Part shown: positions 46,023-55,316 of the stretch, in pieces
How the letters are laid out: every line of letters starts with the position of its first letter
Numbering within the stretch: the first letter of the stretch is position 1
DNA from: Thalassolituus sp006212115
GTDB taxonomy: Bacteria; Pseudomonadota; Gammaproteobacteria; Pseudomonadales; Oceanobacteraceae
DNA: 64,000 nucleotides
Direction: 5' to 3' (one strand)
Assembly (NCBI RefSeq): GCF_040372045.1
Contig: NZ_BAABWH010000001.1
Position numbers and translations under genes: made by a program
The notes under the pieces: model-generated
Database searches by the model: none
Told to the model about the DNA's origin: nothing
The model's input: only the letters and a program-made list of their open reading frames with translations

Positions 46023-47018
46023 ATGCGCGGCTTTTTAGGCGACACCATAGCAGGAGTACTAGGTAATCGAATGGCCTTAGGTGCTGCTCCGGCCCTAGCC
46101 TTCCTGTTTATTATCTTTGTTTTTATCGGCGCCTACGACTATGCCACGCAGCTTATATTCGAAGAGCCTATTTTTGCACTGACGAACCCTTGCATGATGC
46201 TGATTTACTATCAGATCGCATGGTTTATTACACGTTCAGAAAACTCAAACTACTTTATGCATGCCACTGGCGTTCTACTTGTTCCGCTTCAGGCAACATT
46301 TACGATGTGGTTAGTTCTCGCACTGATTCCCGAAAGCATTCTCGACTACCGGCATGTATCAACCTTTATGAAGATTTACCACAAGCTTCATGAGCTTGCT
46401 TTTGGTGATCTGTATAAACAGTTTGAATACTTTCCCCGCATGCGCTGGCTAGCACTCAAGCACGACAGCTACTGGGCGATCATGTGGCTAATAGGTATCG
46501 TCAGCGCCTTCTGGGTGTTGTTCAATCTGTTCATGCATAAGGAATCGATGATTAACCTGGTGTCGATGCACACTAAGAAACCGAAATATGAAACGCTGGA
46601 CGTATACCTGGCGCTACCCACAATGTGGCTGATTACTGGGTTCATCATGGTATTGTTCTACCCGGCGATGTACACAATGTTAGACTCTTCATTGCCTGAC
46701 TCCGTCACCATACCTCTGATGTGGCTGATATTACTATCTCCGATGTACGCTGTACTTTTACCCTCAGTTAATTGGAATCGGCCAAAAGATCAACGTCTGG
46801 CGAGCTTTATTCCCAAGTTCTATTTTACGGCCCTCTCCGTGTATCTAGCATTCTGCGCTTGGGAAACGATCCCTTACCTCCAGGACCCTTACAACGTCAA
46901 AACGATATTCGCCGACTTCTTTTTGCTGTATTCCACTGTGGCACTAATACCTTTCTGGCTATTTCTGTTGGTGTATCTAATCAGAAATCCAAAGCCGAAG
47001 ACTGAGAAAGGGTACTAA
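46023..47018 (+). CDS. Multi-pass membrane protein of unknown function
   Basis: The 331-residue product starts at the ATG at 46023 (weak ribosome site; an ATG 16 codons on is possible). About seven hydrophobic helices are visible: LAFLFIIFVFIGAYDY; PCMMLIYYQIAWFI; ATFTMWLVLALI; YWAIMWLIGIVSAFWVLFNLFM; LPTMWLITGFIMVLFY; IPLMWLILLSPMYAVLL; FLLYSTVALIPFWLFLLVYLI. The region between helices 3 and 4 is polar and Tyr/His-rich. The C-terminus PKPKTEKGY ends in a TACTAA that belongs to a REP-like element. No family recognised. Confidence 0.65.
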   Translation: MRGFLGDTIAGVLGNRMALGAAPALAFLFIIFVFIGAYDYATQLIFEEPIFALTNPCMMLIYYQIAWFITRSENSNYFMHATGVLLVPLQATFTMWLVLALIPESILDYRHVSTFMKIYHKLHELAFGDLYKQFEYFPRMRWLALKHDSYWAIMWLIGIVSAFWVLFNLFMHKESMINLVSMHTKKPKYETLDVYLALPTMWLITGFIMVLFYPAMYTMLDSSLPDSVTIPLMWLILLSPMYAVLLPSVNWNRPKDQRLASFIPKFYFTALSVYLAFCAWETIPYLQDPYNVKTIFADFFLLYSTVALIPFWLFLLVYLIRNPKPKTEKGY

Positions 47019-47036
47019 TATGGGTGTCATAGTAGG
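47013..47036. repeat. REP-like element overlapping the stop codon of the membrane-protein gene
   Basis: TACTAATATGGGTGTC followed by ATAGTA is a variant of the palindromic element. Its TAA (47016-47018) is the stop of the upstream gene. Degenerate related motifs follow near 47260-47275 and at 47356-47363. Confidence 0.75.
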
Positions 47037-47039
47037 ATG

Positions 47040-47185
47040 TGTTCTAGCCAGCCACGACGGTGTTTGTAGCACTCGCCCGTCGATCTATCCGTTCCACATA
47101 GAAAGACCCGACGGACACACCGGGAGACACAGTGGTAGTAGGGAGTGGCATCCAACGATATCTGTTGCTTTCTTGGCTTTGGCAT
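47040..47185 (-). pseudogene. 5' fragment of a RAYT transposase gene (relic 3)
   Basis: About 145 bases matching the first ~49 codons of the intact transposase (42686-42834) with many substitutions, preceded by the conserved leader up to ~47275. It directly abuts the REP-like element at 47013, the same arrangement as relic 2. The gap to the next gene (47276-47368) holds only a further TATTAGTA. Confidence 0.8.
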
Positions 47186-47368
47186 AGTGTTGATTCTTCA
47201 ACAAAACCACCAAAACGTATCAGAGCCTAAATCTTGATCAATCGGAAGAAAGTACTTCGGTGAGTGTCCTATTAGAGGTAACTCGCCTCAGTCGGCAATT
47301 TTGAAGGCAAATAAATCAGGCTTTCTCTCTAACTATGACTGTCCAAGTAGTTCGCTATTAGTAAACAC

Positions 47369-50023
47369 TCATGTGCACCCTAGGCTTTCACAATAAGATT
47401 CCATTTTTCCGGGGTCACCGTCAAAGCATGCGGTTAGATTCTCTTTTATATAAGAATTGGAGAGAGATAGACCAACTCTTTTGGTTTCTCCGATAGCTTT
47501 AATTACGAAAGCGTCTAACTCTGGAGAAGGCCAACCATATGATTTAAAGTAACAAGCCACCATACAGCCATAAGTAAAGTCCATTTCTTCAGGGATATGT
47601 ATTTCTTCAAATAACTTCAGAGATTTTTCGAATTCAATCAATGCATTAGATGGATCATCCATACTTAATAGAACAATACCGATATTCCTATATGAATAGG
47701 CCAAGCCAATTATCCTACCACCTATCTTCTTGTAGAAATCCAATGCCATCCTGTGTTTTTTTATTGCTTGATCATATGTTTTCTCACGGTAATAGCATTC
47801 CCCCAATCCAGAATGGCAACGTCCTAGCCCCTCGAAATCGTTATCACCCTCGTAGATCTTAAGAGAGTCACAGAACAATTCTCTAGCTTCCTCAGTGGTA
47901 CCCAACTGAATTTCAGCCTCAGCTAATGTACACAAAGCATGAGCAAAGCCATTTTTAAAATTATTATTTCTATATAATTCCAGGCCTTTGCGTAAAGCTA
48001 TTCTAGCTAAATTTATATCACCGGCCCGAACCCACCATTCACCTATAGAGACATAAACGGAGGCCATTCCAAACTTATCACCTTTTTCCGTATAGTGCTG
48101 CATAGCTTTTTTGTATAGGCCGCGTGCTTCATCGCGATTCCCTAAACGGTCTTCCATCCTTGCGAGCGTATATGTGACATTACCATCAGTTACCCATGAA
48201 TGAACAAGTTTTAATATTCCCCACCCTTTTAATGTGTTTCGATTAAAAGCATCTCTAAGATCTCGCGTTATTTTAACAATAATATCTATTTCTGGAGTTT
48301 CTGATTTAAAATCTCTTAGCATTAACTGTTCTATAGCTACCAACTGAGCATCGAGTTTAACTTCGAAAACACCGTCAATACCACGTTCTCTCTTACTATT
48401 CCTAATAATATTTTCAAAATACTGGTACGCAATTTTCTTCGCAGATATCCAATTCGTGCTGAAAATGTCGTATGAATCGACGCCTAGTTTAGCCAAATTC
48501 TGACTTCGAGTAGTTTCTTCTAAAGTAAACACTCGCCTATTTACACCCAGTGCATATCGAGCAACAGGTGGCAACATGGTAATGCGTTCGGCGCTGATAT
48601 TCAGAATGTGGTAATCCGCTAAAGCAAGGCGCGCGCGCTCAAACCCGCTGATTGATTCCCACAAAGAGAGAGTGTCTTCATCAAACCCTTCTGGAAACAG
48701 AGCAGCAAATTGCCATAGGTCGAGCGCCCCAGATACTGGCGCTAAAGCGTCTTGAGTTAATTTAAGGGATAAACCCAAACTATCCAGACGTTGATCTTCA
48801 GCGCTGCGCGCAGCTGCAAGGGCCGTACCTTTTTCATGCCAAAGCTCATTCAAACGCGACCATGAATAAGCTCTTCCCAAACGAGCCATTAGTGTGATGC
48901 TTAAAGCATGGCCACCAAGTTGTTCTTCCACAAAAGTCGAGACTTCGTTTTCATCTGGTATATTTTTACCGCTCCAGCATTTGAGAAAGAGTTCAGTCGA
49001 GCTACTACTATCCAAACGATCAAGTTCAATACTCTTACCCAGTACACCATCCAAAGATAATCTCGAGGAAGCTAACAACCTCACGCCGGGTATTTGGCTC
49101 AGTTGCCTTAGTACATTGATGCCGCCATCTGCTTCAGCAACCCCTTCGAGATTATCGAGATAATAAAGCCCTGAAGTTAGATAGTCAGATAACTGAACAA
49201 CATTTTTAATAGACACCCGCGTTTCCGTGGATAAGTCGATAGACTCGGCTATCTGATCTAGCAAGACCTCAGGGCTGGCATCATCACGAACCTTGATGTA
49301 GAAAGCACGAGTAGCACTGGGGTGTGACAACCACTGTTTAAGAGCGGCCTTGCACACCTCTGTTTTACCAATACCTGCTGTACCCGTGATGTGGCCACAG
49401 ACGGCGGCGCTGGCAGAATCCCCCGTCAAAAATGCAACTACCTCCATCACCTCTGGGTCGCGGCCAATGATTTCGCCTTCACGGGGTTGCAGACGGGGGT
49501 CATCACCTCCCGCAAGCTCACCCGAGAGGAGTCTCTTCATTGACCGATCAGACTTTGGGATACGGATCTCATCTTTGATTAGGGATAAAATCCTGTCATT
49601 GCCTGAAGGAAATCGATGGTTGTTATGCCAGTCTATTAATACGGTAGGAACATGAGAATGACATCCATCGTCGGGGATAATAGGGTAAATCCTGCTGTTA
49701 TTAAGTTTGGAGAGATAAAGGTCTGACGTGATTATTGCGCTCTCCCAGGTAACCCCAAGTCCTCCGCCATCCACAACTTCTCTTCGCTCAAAAAGATTTT
49801 TATATCGTTCTGTACAAACAACTAAAACAAAATCGCTATCCTCTGCCTTATGCTGCATCCAGGTTCGCCATCCTTCTTCAGGCGGCCTATTCTCATATGG
49901 ATGATCGGTGATAACTTCAACGCCTTGAGTGATAAGCCATTCTGCAAGATCCAGAACCCGCTTACTCAAATCACCCTCATGGGCGTAGCTTATAAAAACA
50001 GTCGGAGAACTATTTGGCTCCAT
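47369..50023 (-). CDS. SEFIR-STAND NTPase-TPR protein, candidate anti-phage defence factor
   Basis: The 884-residue protein has three modules. Residues ~6-150 are a SEFIR (TIR-like) domain: TVFISYAHEGD, GVEVITD, GWRTWMQHKAEDSDFVLVVCTERY and GLGVTWESAIITSDLY. Residues ~180-400 are a STAND-type NTPase: GRDPEV, Walker A GTAGIGKTE (214-222), Walker B LYYLDN (286-291), VRLLASSR and GGHALSITLMA. A winged-helix-like linker follows. From ~630 to 850 there are about five TPR repeats (ARMEDRLGNRDEARGLYKKAMQHY and similar). Bacterial SEFIR and TIR effectors are associated with NAD depletion in abortive infection, with STAND/TPR parts as the sensor. GAGGT precedes the ATG. No partner gene is adjacent. 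Defence function is inferred. Confidence 0.85.
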   Translation of the reverse strand: MEPNSSPTVFISYAHEGDLSKRVLDLAEWLITQGVEVITDHPYENRPPEEGWRTWMQHKAEDSDFVLVVCTERYKNLFERREVVDGGGLGVTWESAIITSDLYLSKLNNSRIYPIIPDDGCHSHVPTVLIDWHNNHRFPSGNDRILSLIKDEIRIPKSDRSMKRLLSGELAGGDDPRLQPREGEIIGRDPEVMEVVAFLTGDSASAAVCGHITGTAGIGKTEVCKAALKQWLSHPSATRAFYIKVRDDASPEVLLDQIAESIDLSTETRVSIKNVVQLSDYLTSGLYYLDNLEGVAEADGGINVLRQLSQIPGVRLLASSRLSLDGVLGKSIELDRLDSSSSTELFLKCWSGKNIPDENEVSTFVEEQLGGHALSITLMARLGRAYSWSRLNELWHEKGTALAAARSAEDQRLDSLGLSLKLTQDALAPVSGALDLWQFAALFPEGFDEDTLSLWESISGFERARLALADYHILNISAERITMLPPVARYALGVNRRVFTLEETTRSQNLAKLGVDSYDIFSTNWISAKKIAYQYFENIIRNSKRERGIDGVFEVKLDAQLVAIEQLMLRDFKSETPEIDIIVKITRDLRDAFNRNTLKGWGILKLVHSWVTDGNVTYTLARMEDRLGNRDEARGLYKKAMQHYTEKGDKFGMASVYVSIGEWWVRAGDINLARIALRKGLELYRNNNFKNGFAHALCTLAEAEIQLGTTEEARELFCDSLKIYEGDNDFEGLGRCHSGLGECYYREKTYDQAIKKHRMALDFYKKIGGRIIGLAYSYRNIGIVLLSMDDPSNALIEFEKSLKLFEEIHIPEEMDFTYGCMVACYFKSYGWPSPELDAFVIKAIGETKRVGLSLSNSYIKENLTACFDGDPGKMESYCESLGCT

Positions 50024-50301
50024 ATTAAATTAACCTCAAATCCATTTTTTAGTTAAAGGTGTAATCAACCCAGTTCTTGCATAAGCATCTTTGCTACTCA
50101 TGAATAATGAGACAGCACCTCATTCCAATCGACCTAGTTAACATTAATTCATTTCTGAATGGTGCGAGTCTTCTTTGACGACCTAACGTTGGGTCCGTAA
50201 TTCTAATCAAACAGTCTTTTGAAGTTAGCACGAACTGAAACTGAAACCATCCACTTTTTTGAGATCGATTATATCTATACAAATATGGATTCCCCACCCA
50301 C

Positions 50302-50327
50302 AAAAAAACCGGCCCTAAGGCCGGTTT
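50302..50327 (-). terminator. Intrinsic terminator of fadBA
   Basis: AAACCGGCC (50306-50314) pairs with GGCCGGTTT (50319-50327), and seven T follow on the minus strand. It lies 32 bases after the fadA stop. The 50024-50301 gap shows nothing further. Confidence 0.88.
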
Positions 50328-50358
50328 CTTCAGATCGTATAGACAACAGCCTAAGCTA

Positions 50359-51537
50359 TCAGTCCATACGCTCCCATACAGTCGCGATACCCTGACCGAG
50401 ACCGATACACATAGTGCTCACACCGTACTTACCGTTGTTCTGTTCCAGAACGTTGATCAGCGTGGTAGAGATACGTGCACCAGAGCAGCCCAGTGGGTGA
50501 CCCAGGGCGATTGCGCCGCCGTGGATGTTGATACGCTCTTCTGCGATGTCTTTCAGCTTCAGGTCTTTAACACATGGCAGTGACTGTGCTGCGAACGCTT
50601 CGTTCAGTTCCCAGTAGTCAATGTCAGTCACGTCCAGACCAGCGCGCTTCAGTGCTTTCTTAGTCGCTGGCACTGGGCCGTAACCCATGATTGCAGCGTC
50701 GACACCGGCAACGGCCATGCCCACGATACGTGCGCGTGGCTTGAGGCCCAGTTCCTGAGCTTTTTCGTAGCTCATCAGCAGCATGGCTGCAGCGCCGTCG
50801 GTGATCTGTGAAGACGTACCTGCAGTTACGGTACCGCCTTTAGGATCGAACGCCGGGCGCAGACCAGACAGGCTTTCTGCAGTAGTTTCTGGGCGAATAG
50901 TTTCGTCCTGAGTAACCAGTACTTCTTTGCCGTCTTTGTCGTGACCGTACATAGGTACGATTTCGTTCTCGAACTTACCTTCCTGAGTCGCTTTGTGCGC
51001 CAGGCGGTGTGAGCGAGCTGCGAATTCGTCCTGCTGTTCACGAGTGATGCCGTGCATTTTACCCAGCATTTCTGCAGTCAGACCCATCATGTTGGATGCT
51101 TTTGCAGAGTACTTAGACGCTTCTGGGTTGTGGTCGAAACCGTGCTGCATGTCAACGTGACCCATGTGCTCCACACCACCAACAACGAATACGTCGCCGT
51201 TGCCAGTCTGGATAGCCTGCGCCGCAGTGTGGATTGCAGACATCGCAGAGCCACACAGACGGTTAACAGTCAGTGCGCCTGCTTCTTTAGGCACTACAGT
51301 CATCAGACCGATCTGACGAGCAACGTTAAAGCCTTGCTCTTTGGTCTGGTTAACACAGCCCCAGATGATGTCTTCGACCAGCGCTGGGTTAACGTCTGGG
51401 TTACGCTCAAACAGAGCGTTGATCAGGTTAGCAGAGATGGTTTCTGCACGTACGTTGCGGAATACGCCACCTTTGGAACGACCCATTGGTGAGCGCACTG
51501 CATCTACTACAACTACGTCTTTTGGATTGTAAGACAT
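50359..51537 (-). CDS. fadA: 3-ketoacyl-CoA thiolase
   Basis: The 392-residue thiolase cleaves 3-ketoacyl-CoA to acetyl-CoA in beta-oxidation. The nucleophilic Cys lies in NRLCGSAMSAIHTAAQAI, and the second catalytic pair is in GGAIALGHPLGCSGAR (His) and STMCIGLGQGIATVWE (Cys). It lies 25 bases after fadB and forms the trifunctional complex with it. Codon use is strongly biased, fitting high expression during growth on alkanes and fatty acids. Confidence 0.96.
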   Translation of the reverse strand: MSYNPKDVVVVDAVRSPMGRSKGGVFRNVRAETISANLINALFERNPDVNPALVEDIIWGCVNQTKEQGFNVARQIGLMTVVPKEAGALTVNRLCGSAMSAIHTAAQAIQTGNGDVFVVGGVEHMGHVDMQHGFDHNPEASKYSAKASNMMGLTAEMLGKMHGITREQQDEFAARSHRLAHKATQEGKFENEIVPMYGHDKDGKEVLVTQDETIRPETTAESLSGLRPAFDPKGGTVTAGTSSQITDGAAAMLLMSYEKAQELGLKPRARIVGMAVAGVDAAIMGYGPVPATKKALKRAGLDVTDIDYWELNEAFAAQSLPCVKDLKLKDIAEERINIHGGAIALGHPLGCSGARISTTLINVLEQNNGKYGVSTMCIGLGQGIATVWERMD

Positions 51538-51562
51538 GGTTTAAATTCTCCTGGTGCGCTGA

Positions 51563-53710
51563 TTAACCGAAGTAGCTTTCGCCGTTCGCTGCCATTTCAC
51601 GCATGCGATCGGTTGCTTTGTACAGATTGCCGAGGTGAGCGTACTTGTCGCACAGTGCAACGAAGTCAGCCATGCCAACGGAATCCATGTAACGGCATGC
51701 ACCACCACGGAATGGAGGGAAGCCGATACCGAAGATCAGGCCCATATCTGCTTCAGCAGCAGTGTCTACGATGCCTTCTTCAATACAACGTGCTACTTCG
51801 ATACACATTGGAATCATGCAGCGTGCGATGATTTCTTCTGCGTCGAATTCTTTTGCGTCGGCAACAACTGGCTTGATCAGCTCGTAAGTTGTTTCATCAA
51901 CAACTTTCTTCGGCTTGCCACGCTTGTCGGTTTCATAAACGTAGAAACCCTTGCCGTTCTTCTGGCCGTAACGTTCGTTTTCGAACATCACTTCCATTGC
52001 TGACTTGAAGTCACCCTTCATACGATCTGGGAAGCCTTCAGCCATTACTTCGTTTGCGTGAACGCCAGTGTCGATACCAACAACGTCAAGCAGGTAAGCA
52101 GGACCCATTGGGAAACCGAACTTTTCCATTACTTTGTCGATCTTGGTGAAGTCGCCACCGTCACGAACCAGGCCAGCGAAACCAGCGAAGTATGGGAACA
52201 GAACACGGTTAACCAGGAAGCCTGGGCAGTCGTTTACAACGATTGGGGTTTTACCCATTTTCTTCGCGTAAGCAACAACAGTTGCAACTGCTTCTTCTGA
52301 CGTTTTAGAACCGCGGATAACTTCTACCAGAGGCATCATGTGCACTGGGTTGAAGAAGTGCATACCCAGGAAGTTCTCAGGACGCTTCAGGTCTTCTGCC
52401 AGCAGGTCGATGCTGATAGTAGAGGTGTTAGAAGTGATGATGGTGTCTTCAGTCACCTGGTCTTCCAGGTCAGCCAGAACCATTTTCTTCACTTTCGGGT
52501 TTTCAACAACAGCTTCTACAACTGTGTCTACGTCACCGAAATCGCCGTAGCTGAGAGTAGGACGAATGCGGTTCAGCGCTTCACCCATTGCAGCAGGCTT
52601 CATTTTCTTCTTCTCAACGCGCTTGGCCAGCAGCTTGTTGGCTTCGTTCAAGCCCAGCTCGATACCCGCTTCGTTGATGTCTTTCATCATGATCGGGGTG
52701 CCTTTCAGTGCAGACTGATAAGCGATACCGCCACCCATGATACCTGCGCCAAGTACCGCAGCCTTGTTAGTAGGCTTGGCTTTCTTGTCGTAGTCTTTTG
52801 CTTTTTTCTTCAGCAGCTGGTCGTTCATGAACAGACCGATCAGAGCGTTGCTCTCTGAAGTTTTAGCCAGCTGTGCGAAACCTTTTGCTTCTGCTTCCAG
52901 AGCTTTGTCGCGTGGCGAGTTAGCTGCTTTCTGCATAGTTTTGATCGCAACGATTGGCGCTGGGTACTGACCTTTAGTCTGACCAGCAACGAAACCTTTA
53001 GCAGTTTCGAATACCATCATGCCTTCCATCGCGTTGAGCTTCAGCTTAGCTTTCTTCTCTTCGCGACGAGCCTGCCAGTTGATTTCACCTGCGATTGCAG
53101 ACTTCAACATAGCAACGGCTTGTTCGTGCAGCTTGTCAGCAGCAACGACTGCATCGACTGCGCCGTCTTTCAGTGCTTTGTCCGGGCGGTTTTCCGCGCC
53201 CATGCAGATCCACTCGATCGCGTTGTCTGCGCCGATAACGCGTGGCAGACGAACGGTACCACCGAAGCCAGGCATCAGGCCCAGTTTAACTTCAGGCAGA
53301 CCGACTTTGGCTTTGTCAGACATAACGCGAAGGTCAGTAGACAGGCACATTTCGAAACCGCCACCCAGTGCGATGCCGTTGATGGCAGTCAGGGTAGGAA
53401 CTTCGAGATCTTCAACGGCGTTGAAAATCTGGTTGGCTTCCAGCGTCCAGCTAGCGATTTCTTCTTCGCTGCCTTTGAACGTGGTGCCGAATTCGGTGAT
53501 GTCCGCACCGACAATGAATACGTCTTTGCCAGAAGTAACAAGCACACCTTTCACGTCGCTGTTGCCTTGGATTGCTTTAACAGCAGCGTCCAGGTCTTCC
53601 AGAGTTACGCGGTTGAACTTGTTAACTGATTCGCCCTGCAGATCGAATTTCAGTTCGGCGATTCCGCCGTCGATCAGGGTTACCGTGATGGCTTTACCTT
53701 CGTAAATCAT
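51563..53710 (-). CDS. fadB: Fatty-acid oxidation complex alpha subunit
   Basis: About 715 residues from the ATG at 53710, with GGAG upstream (a TTG immediately before it also opens the frame). The N-terminal crotonase domain has GIALGGGFEMCLSTDLRV with the hydratase region GLPEVKLGLMPGFGGTVRLPR. The 3-hydroxyacyl-CoA dehydrogenase part has GAGIMGGGIAYQSALKG, FFNPVHMMPLVEVI and NDCPGFLVNRVLFPY. The C-terminal domain ends with FPPFRGGACRYMDSVG. It hydrates enoyl-CoA, oxidises the hydroxy product and isomerises double bonds. Confidence 0.97.
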   Translation of the reverse strand: MIYEGKAITVTLIDGGIAELKFDLQGESVNKFNRVTLEDLDAAVKAIQGNSDVKGVLVTSGKDVFIVGADITEFGTTFKGSEEEIASWTLEANQIFNAVEDLEVPTLTAINGIALGGGFEMCLSTDLRVMSDKAKVGLPEVKLGLMPGFGGTVRLPRVIGADNAIEWICMGAENRPDKALKDGAVDAVVAADKLHEQAVAMLKSAIAGEINWQARREEKKAKLKLNAMEGMMVFETAKGFVAGQTKGQYPAPIVAIKTMQKAANSPRDKALEAEAKGFAQLAKTSESNALIGLFMNDQLLKKKAKDYDKKAKPTNKAAVLGAGIMGGGIAYQSALKGTPIMMKDINEAGIELGLNEANKLLAKRVEKKKMKPAAMGEALNRIRPTLSYGDFGDVDTVVEAVVENPKVKKMVLADLEDQVTEDTIITSNTSTISIDLLAEDLKRPENFLGMHFFNPVHMMPLVEVIRGSKTSEEAVATVVAYAKKMGKTPIVVNDCPGFLVNRVLFPYFAGFAGLVRDGGDFTKIDKVMEKFGFPMGPAYLLDVVGIDTGVHANEVMAEGFPDRMKGDFKSAMEVMFENERYGQKNGKGFYVYETDKRGKPKKVVDETTYELIKPVVADAKEFDAEEIIARCMIPMCIEVARCIEEGIVDTAAEADMGLIFGIGFPPFRGGACRYMDSVGMADFVALCDKYAHLGNLYKATDRMREMAANGESYFG

Positions 53711-53809
53711 CAACTGATCTCCACATGGTGGTTAGCTGTTGGCAGCCGCATACCGGATTGGTACCGCGCCGGTTGGTGAAACAAGGCTCAATTGCTTAAA
53801 AAACAAACA

Positions 53810-53829
53810 ATTCATACGAGCGTTTGAAT
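53810..53829. promoter_or_regulatory. 20-bp palindrome upstream of fadB, PsrA-type fatty-acid operator candidate
   Basis: ATTCATACG-AG-CGTTTGAAT is palindromic with one mismatch and lies 100 bases upstream of fadB. It has the CAAACG/CGTTTG character of PsrA/FadR-class TetR operators seen before fad genes in gammaproteobacteria. The protein that binds it is not in the window. The rest of the 53711-54043 gap shows no other feature. Confidence 0.5.
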
Positions 53830-54043
53830 CTGAGAGGCACACCTTCCCAGACGGGCGCAGGAAAGTCAATAGACCCTGCCTGATTCCGGCCTGAGGTGCG
53901 TCAACATCAAGGATGACTTTGCGGGTACCTGACCACTGCCGATCAGGCCAGAATTGTTACCCTTTGTAAGCGCATATTTGATGAACACTAAGTAAAGAAT
54001 AGACTCGGGGTATTGCTCGAAAGAAAGTCACCAGAGACACAAT

Positions 54044-54814
54044 ATGAATAAGAATAGCGTCCTAACCATTACCATCGCCCTGATTTGCACTGCCCTGCTG
54101 CACAGCTCTCGCGTTTTGGCCTCTGATCCGGCCGATATTCACACCCTTAAAGTGAACATTACCAACGCCATGACCAGCTTTTATATGTATCAGGGACTGG
54201 ATGCCGATCTTAAATACGCGAATCGTATTGATCAGGCGATGGCAGCAGCCTACGCCGCAGCCAGCCGTATTCTCAGTGGTTCAGACAACGACATTGACCA
54301 GAATGGTTCCGCAGAATTGATCAATCAGTGGGATACGTTTAACGGCCTGATGGCCTCGAACCGAAAAGACATCGTTACCCGTGGTTATCCGGATATCCGT
54401 CTGGTCAATGAAATGGGAGATGCCTGCTCGGCCTTGATCGACGCCGCTGACAATCTGAAGAAAACCGAAAAGGTAAGCGACGTAACCCGCCTTGCCCGTG
54501 CACTTGCGTTCCGAATGTCAGACATCACGTCGCAGTACACCGGTCGCGGCACCAGCAACCTGGGACAGGTATTTGTGGGATATCAGCAAAAAAGCCCGAA
54601 AGAACAGGCAGAAGAGTTCACACTACTGCTGGACCAGCTCGACGGCGCCATCCCGAAAGAGGATGCCCTGCGCGTAAATGCCATTCGCCATAAGTGGGAA
54701 TTCCTGAGCCGGTCTATCTCTAACTACAATGAGAACTCAGTGCCCTTTCTGGTAGTTAACTATAACGACAGTATCGTTGAAGCACTGCACCAGCTAGCGG
54801 CTTCTTACGACTGA
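54044..54814 (+). CDS. Secreted helical protein of unknown function
   Basis: The 256-residue product has a signal peptide (MNKNSVLTITIALICTALLHSSRVLAS). It is then almost entirely predicted helix, with Ala/Asp/Asn-rich heptad-like stretches (HTLKVNITNAMTSFYMYQGLDADLKYANRIDQAMAAAYAAAS). It resembles four-helix sensory bundles in composition, but I cannot assign a family. It is convergent with the gene at 54822, seven bases apart. Confidence 0.7.
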   Translation: MNKNSVLTITIALICTALLHSSRVLASDPADIHTLKVNITNAMTSFYMYQGLDADLKYANRIDQAMAAAYAAASRILSGSDNDIDQNGSAELINQWDTFNGLMASNRKDIVTRGYPDIRLVNEMGDACSALIDAADNLKKTEKVSDVTRLARALAFRMSDITSQYTGRGTSNLGQVFVGYQQKSPKEQAEEFTLLLDQLDGAIPKEDALRVNAIRHKWEFLSRSISNYNENSVPFLVVNYNDSIVEALHQLAASYD

Positions 54815-54821
54815 GTTCAAT

Positions 54822-55316
54822 TTACGACTGAGTTACATTACCCAGAACCGCCTGCAGAAACTTCTCATACGCCTCGGCGTTTGCTGTTTTGTGTTCTGCA
54901 GGCATCAAGGTAACTCGATTGCTGTAAACCTCGAGCAGTAGCAAATCATCAGAAAGATTCTGAACGAGCGCAGACACGAGCTTTGCGTCTTCCTCGCTAC
55001 CTTGATCGTGCCAGGCAAGTCCTTCCGGAAGGCCTTCCGTATCCCAACCCTGCTGTCCAACGATCCGCCACAGTAATTCGCCGCTGTCGCGCTTTTTAGG
55101 CTTTGGGTCCATCAGGGTGTAGTTGGTCCCTGTAAAGGCATCACGAATACCAGTTTTCGCCGAATCAGGTTTAAAGGTGTATTGACGCACATGCAGCTTG
55201 CGCTTGATTGCATCGAGGCGCAGTGCAGCAAGGCGCGTGTCACGCGGGCTCGGTTTCAACCAATAGATTGAGCCAAACACGACCAACCCTACAAGTATTG
55301 CAATCGGCCAGATCAT
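54822..55316 (-). CDS. Membrane-anchored protein of unknown function, coupled to uup
   Basis: The 164-residue product begins with one membrane helix (MIWPIAILVGLVVFGSIYWL) and continues with a soluble domain that contains LAALRLDAIKRKLHVRQYTFKP and LLWRIVGQQGWDTEGLPEGLAWH. It overlaps the end of uup by four bases (ATGA). I recognise no family. Confidence 0.68.
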   Translation of the reverse strand: MIWPIAILVGLVVFGSIYWLKPSPRDTRLAALRLDAIKRKLHVRQYTFKPDSAKTGIRDAFTGTNYTLMDPKPKKRDSGELLWRIVGQQGWDTEGLPEGLAWHDQGSEEDAKLVSALVQNLSDDLLLLEVYSNRVTLMPAEHKTANAEAYEKFLQAVLGNVTQS

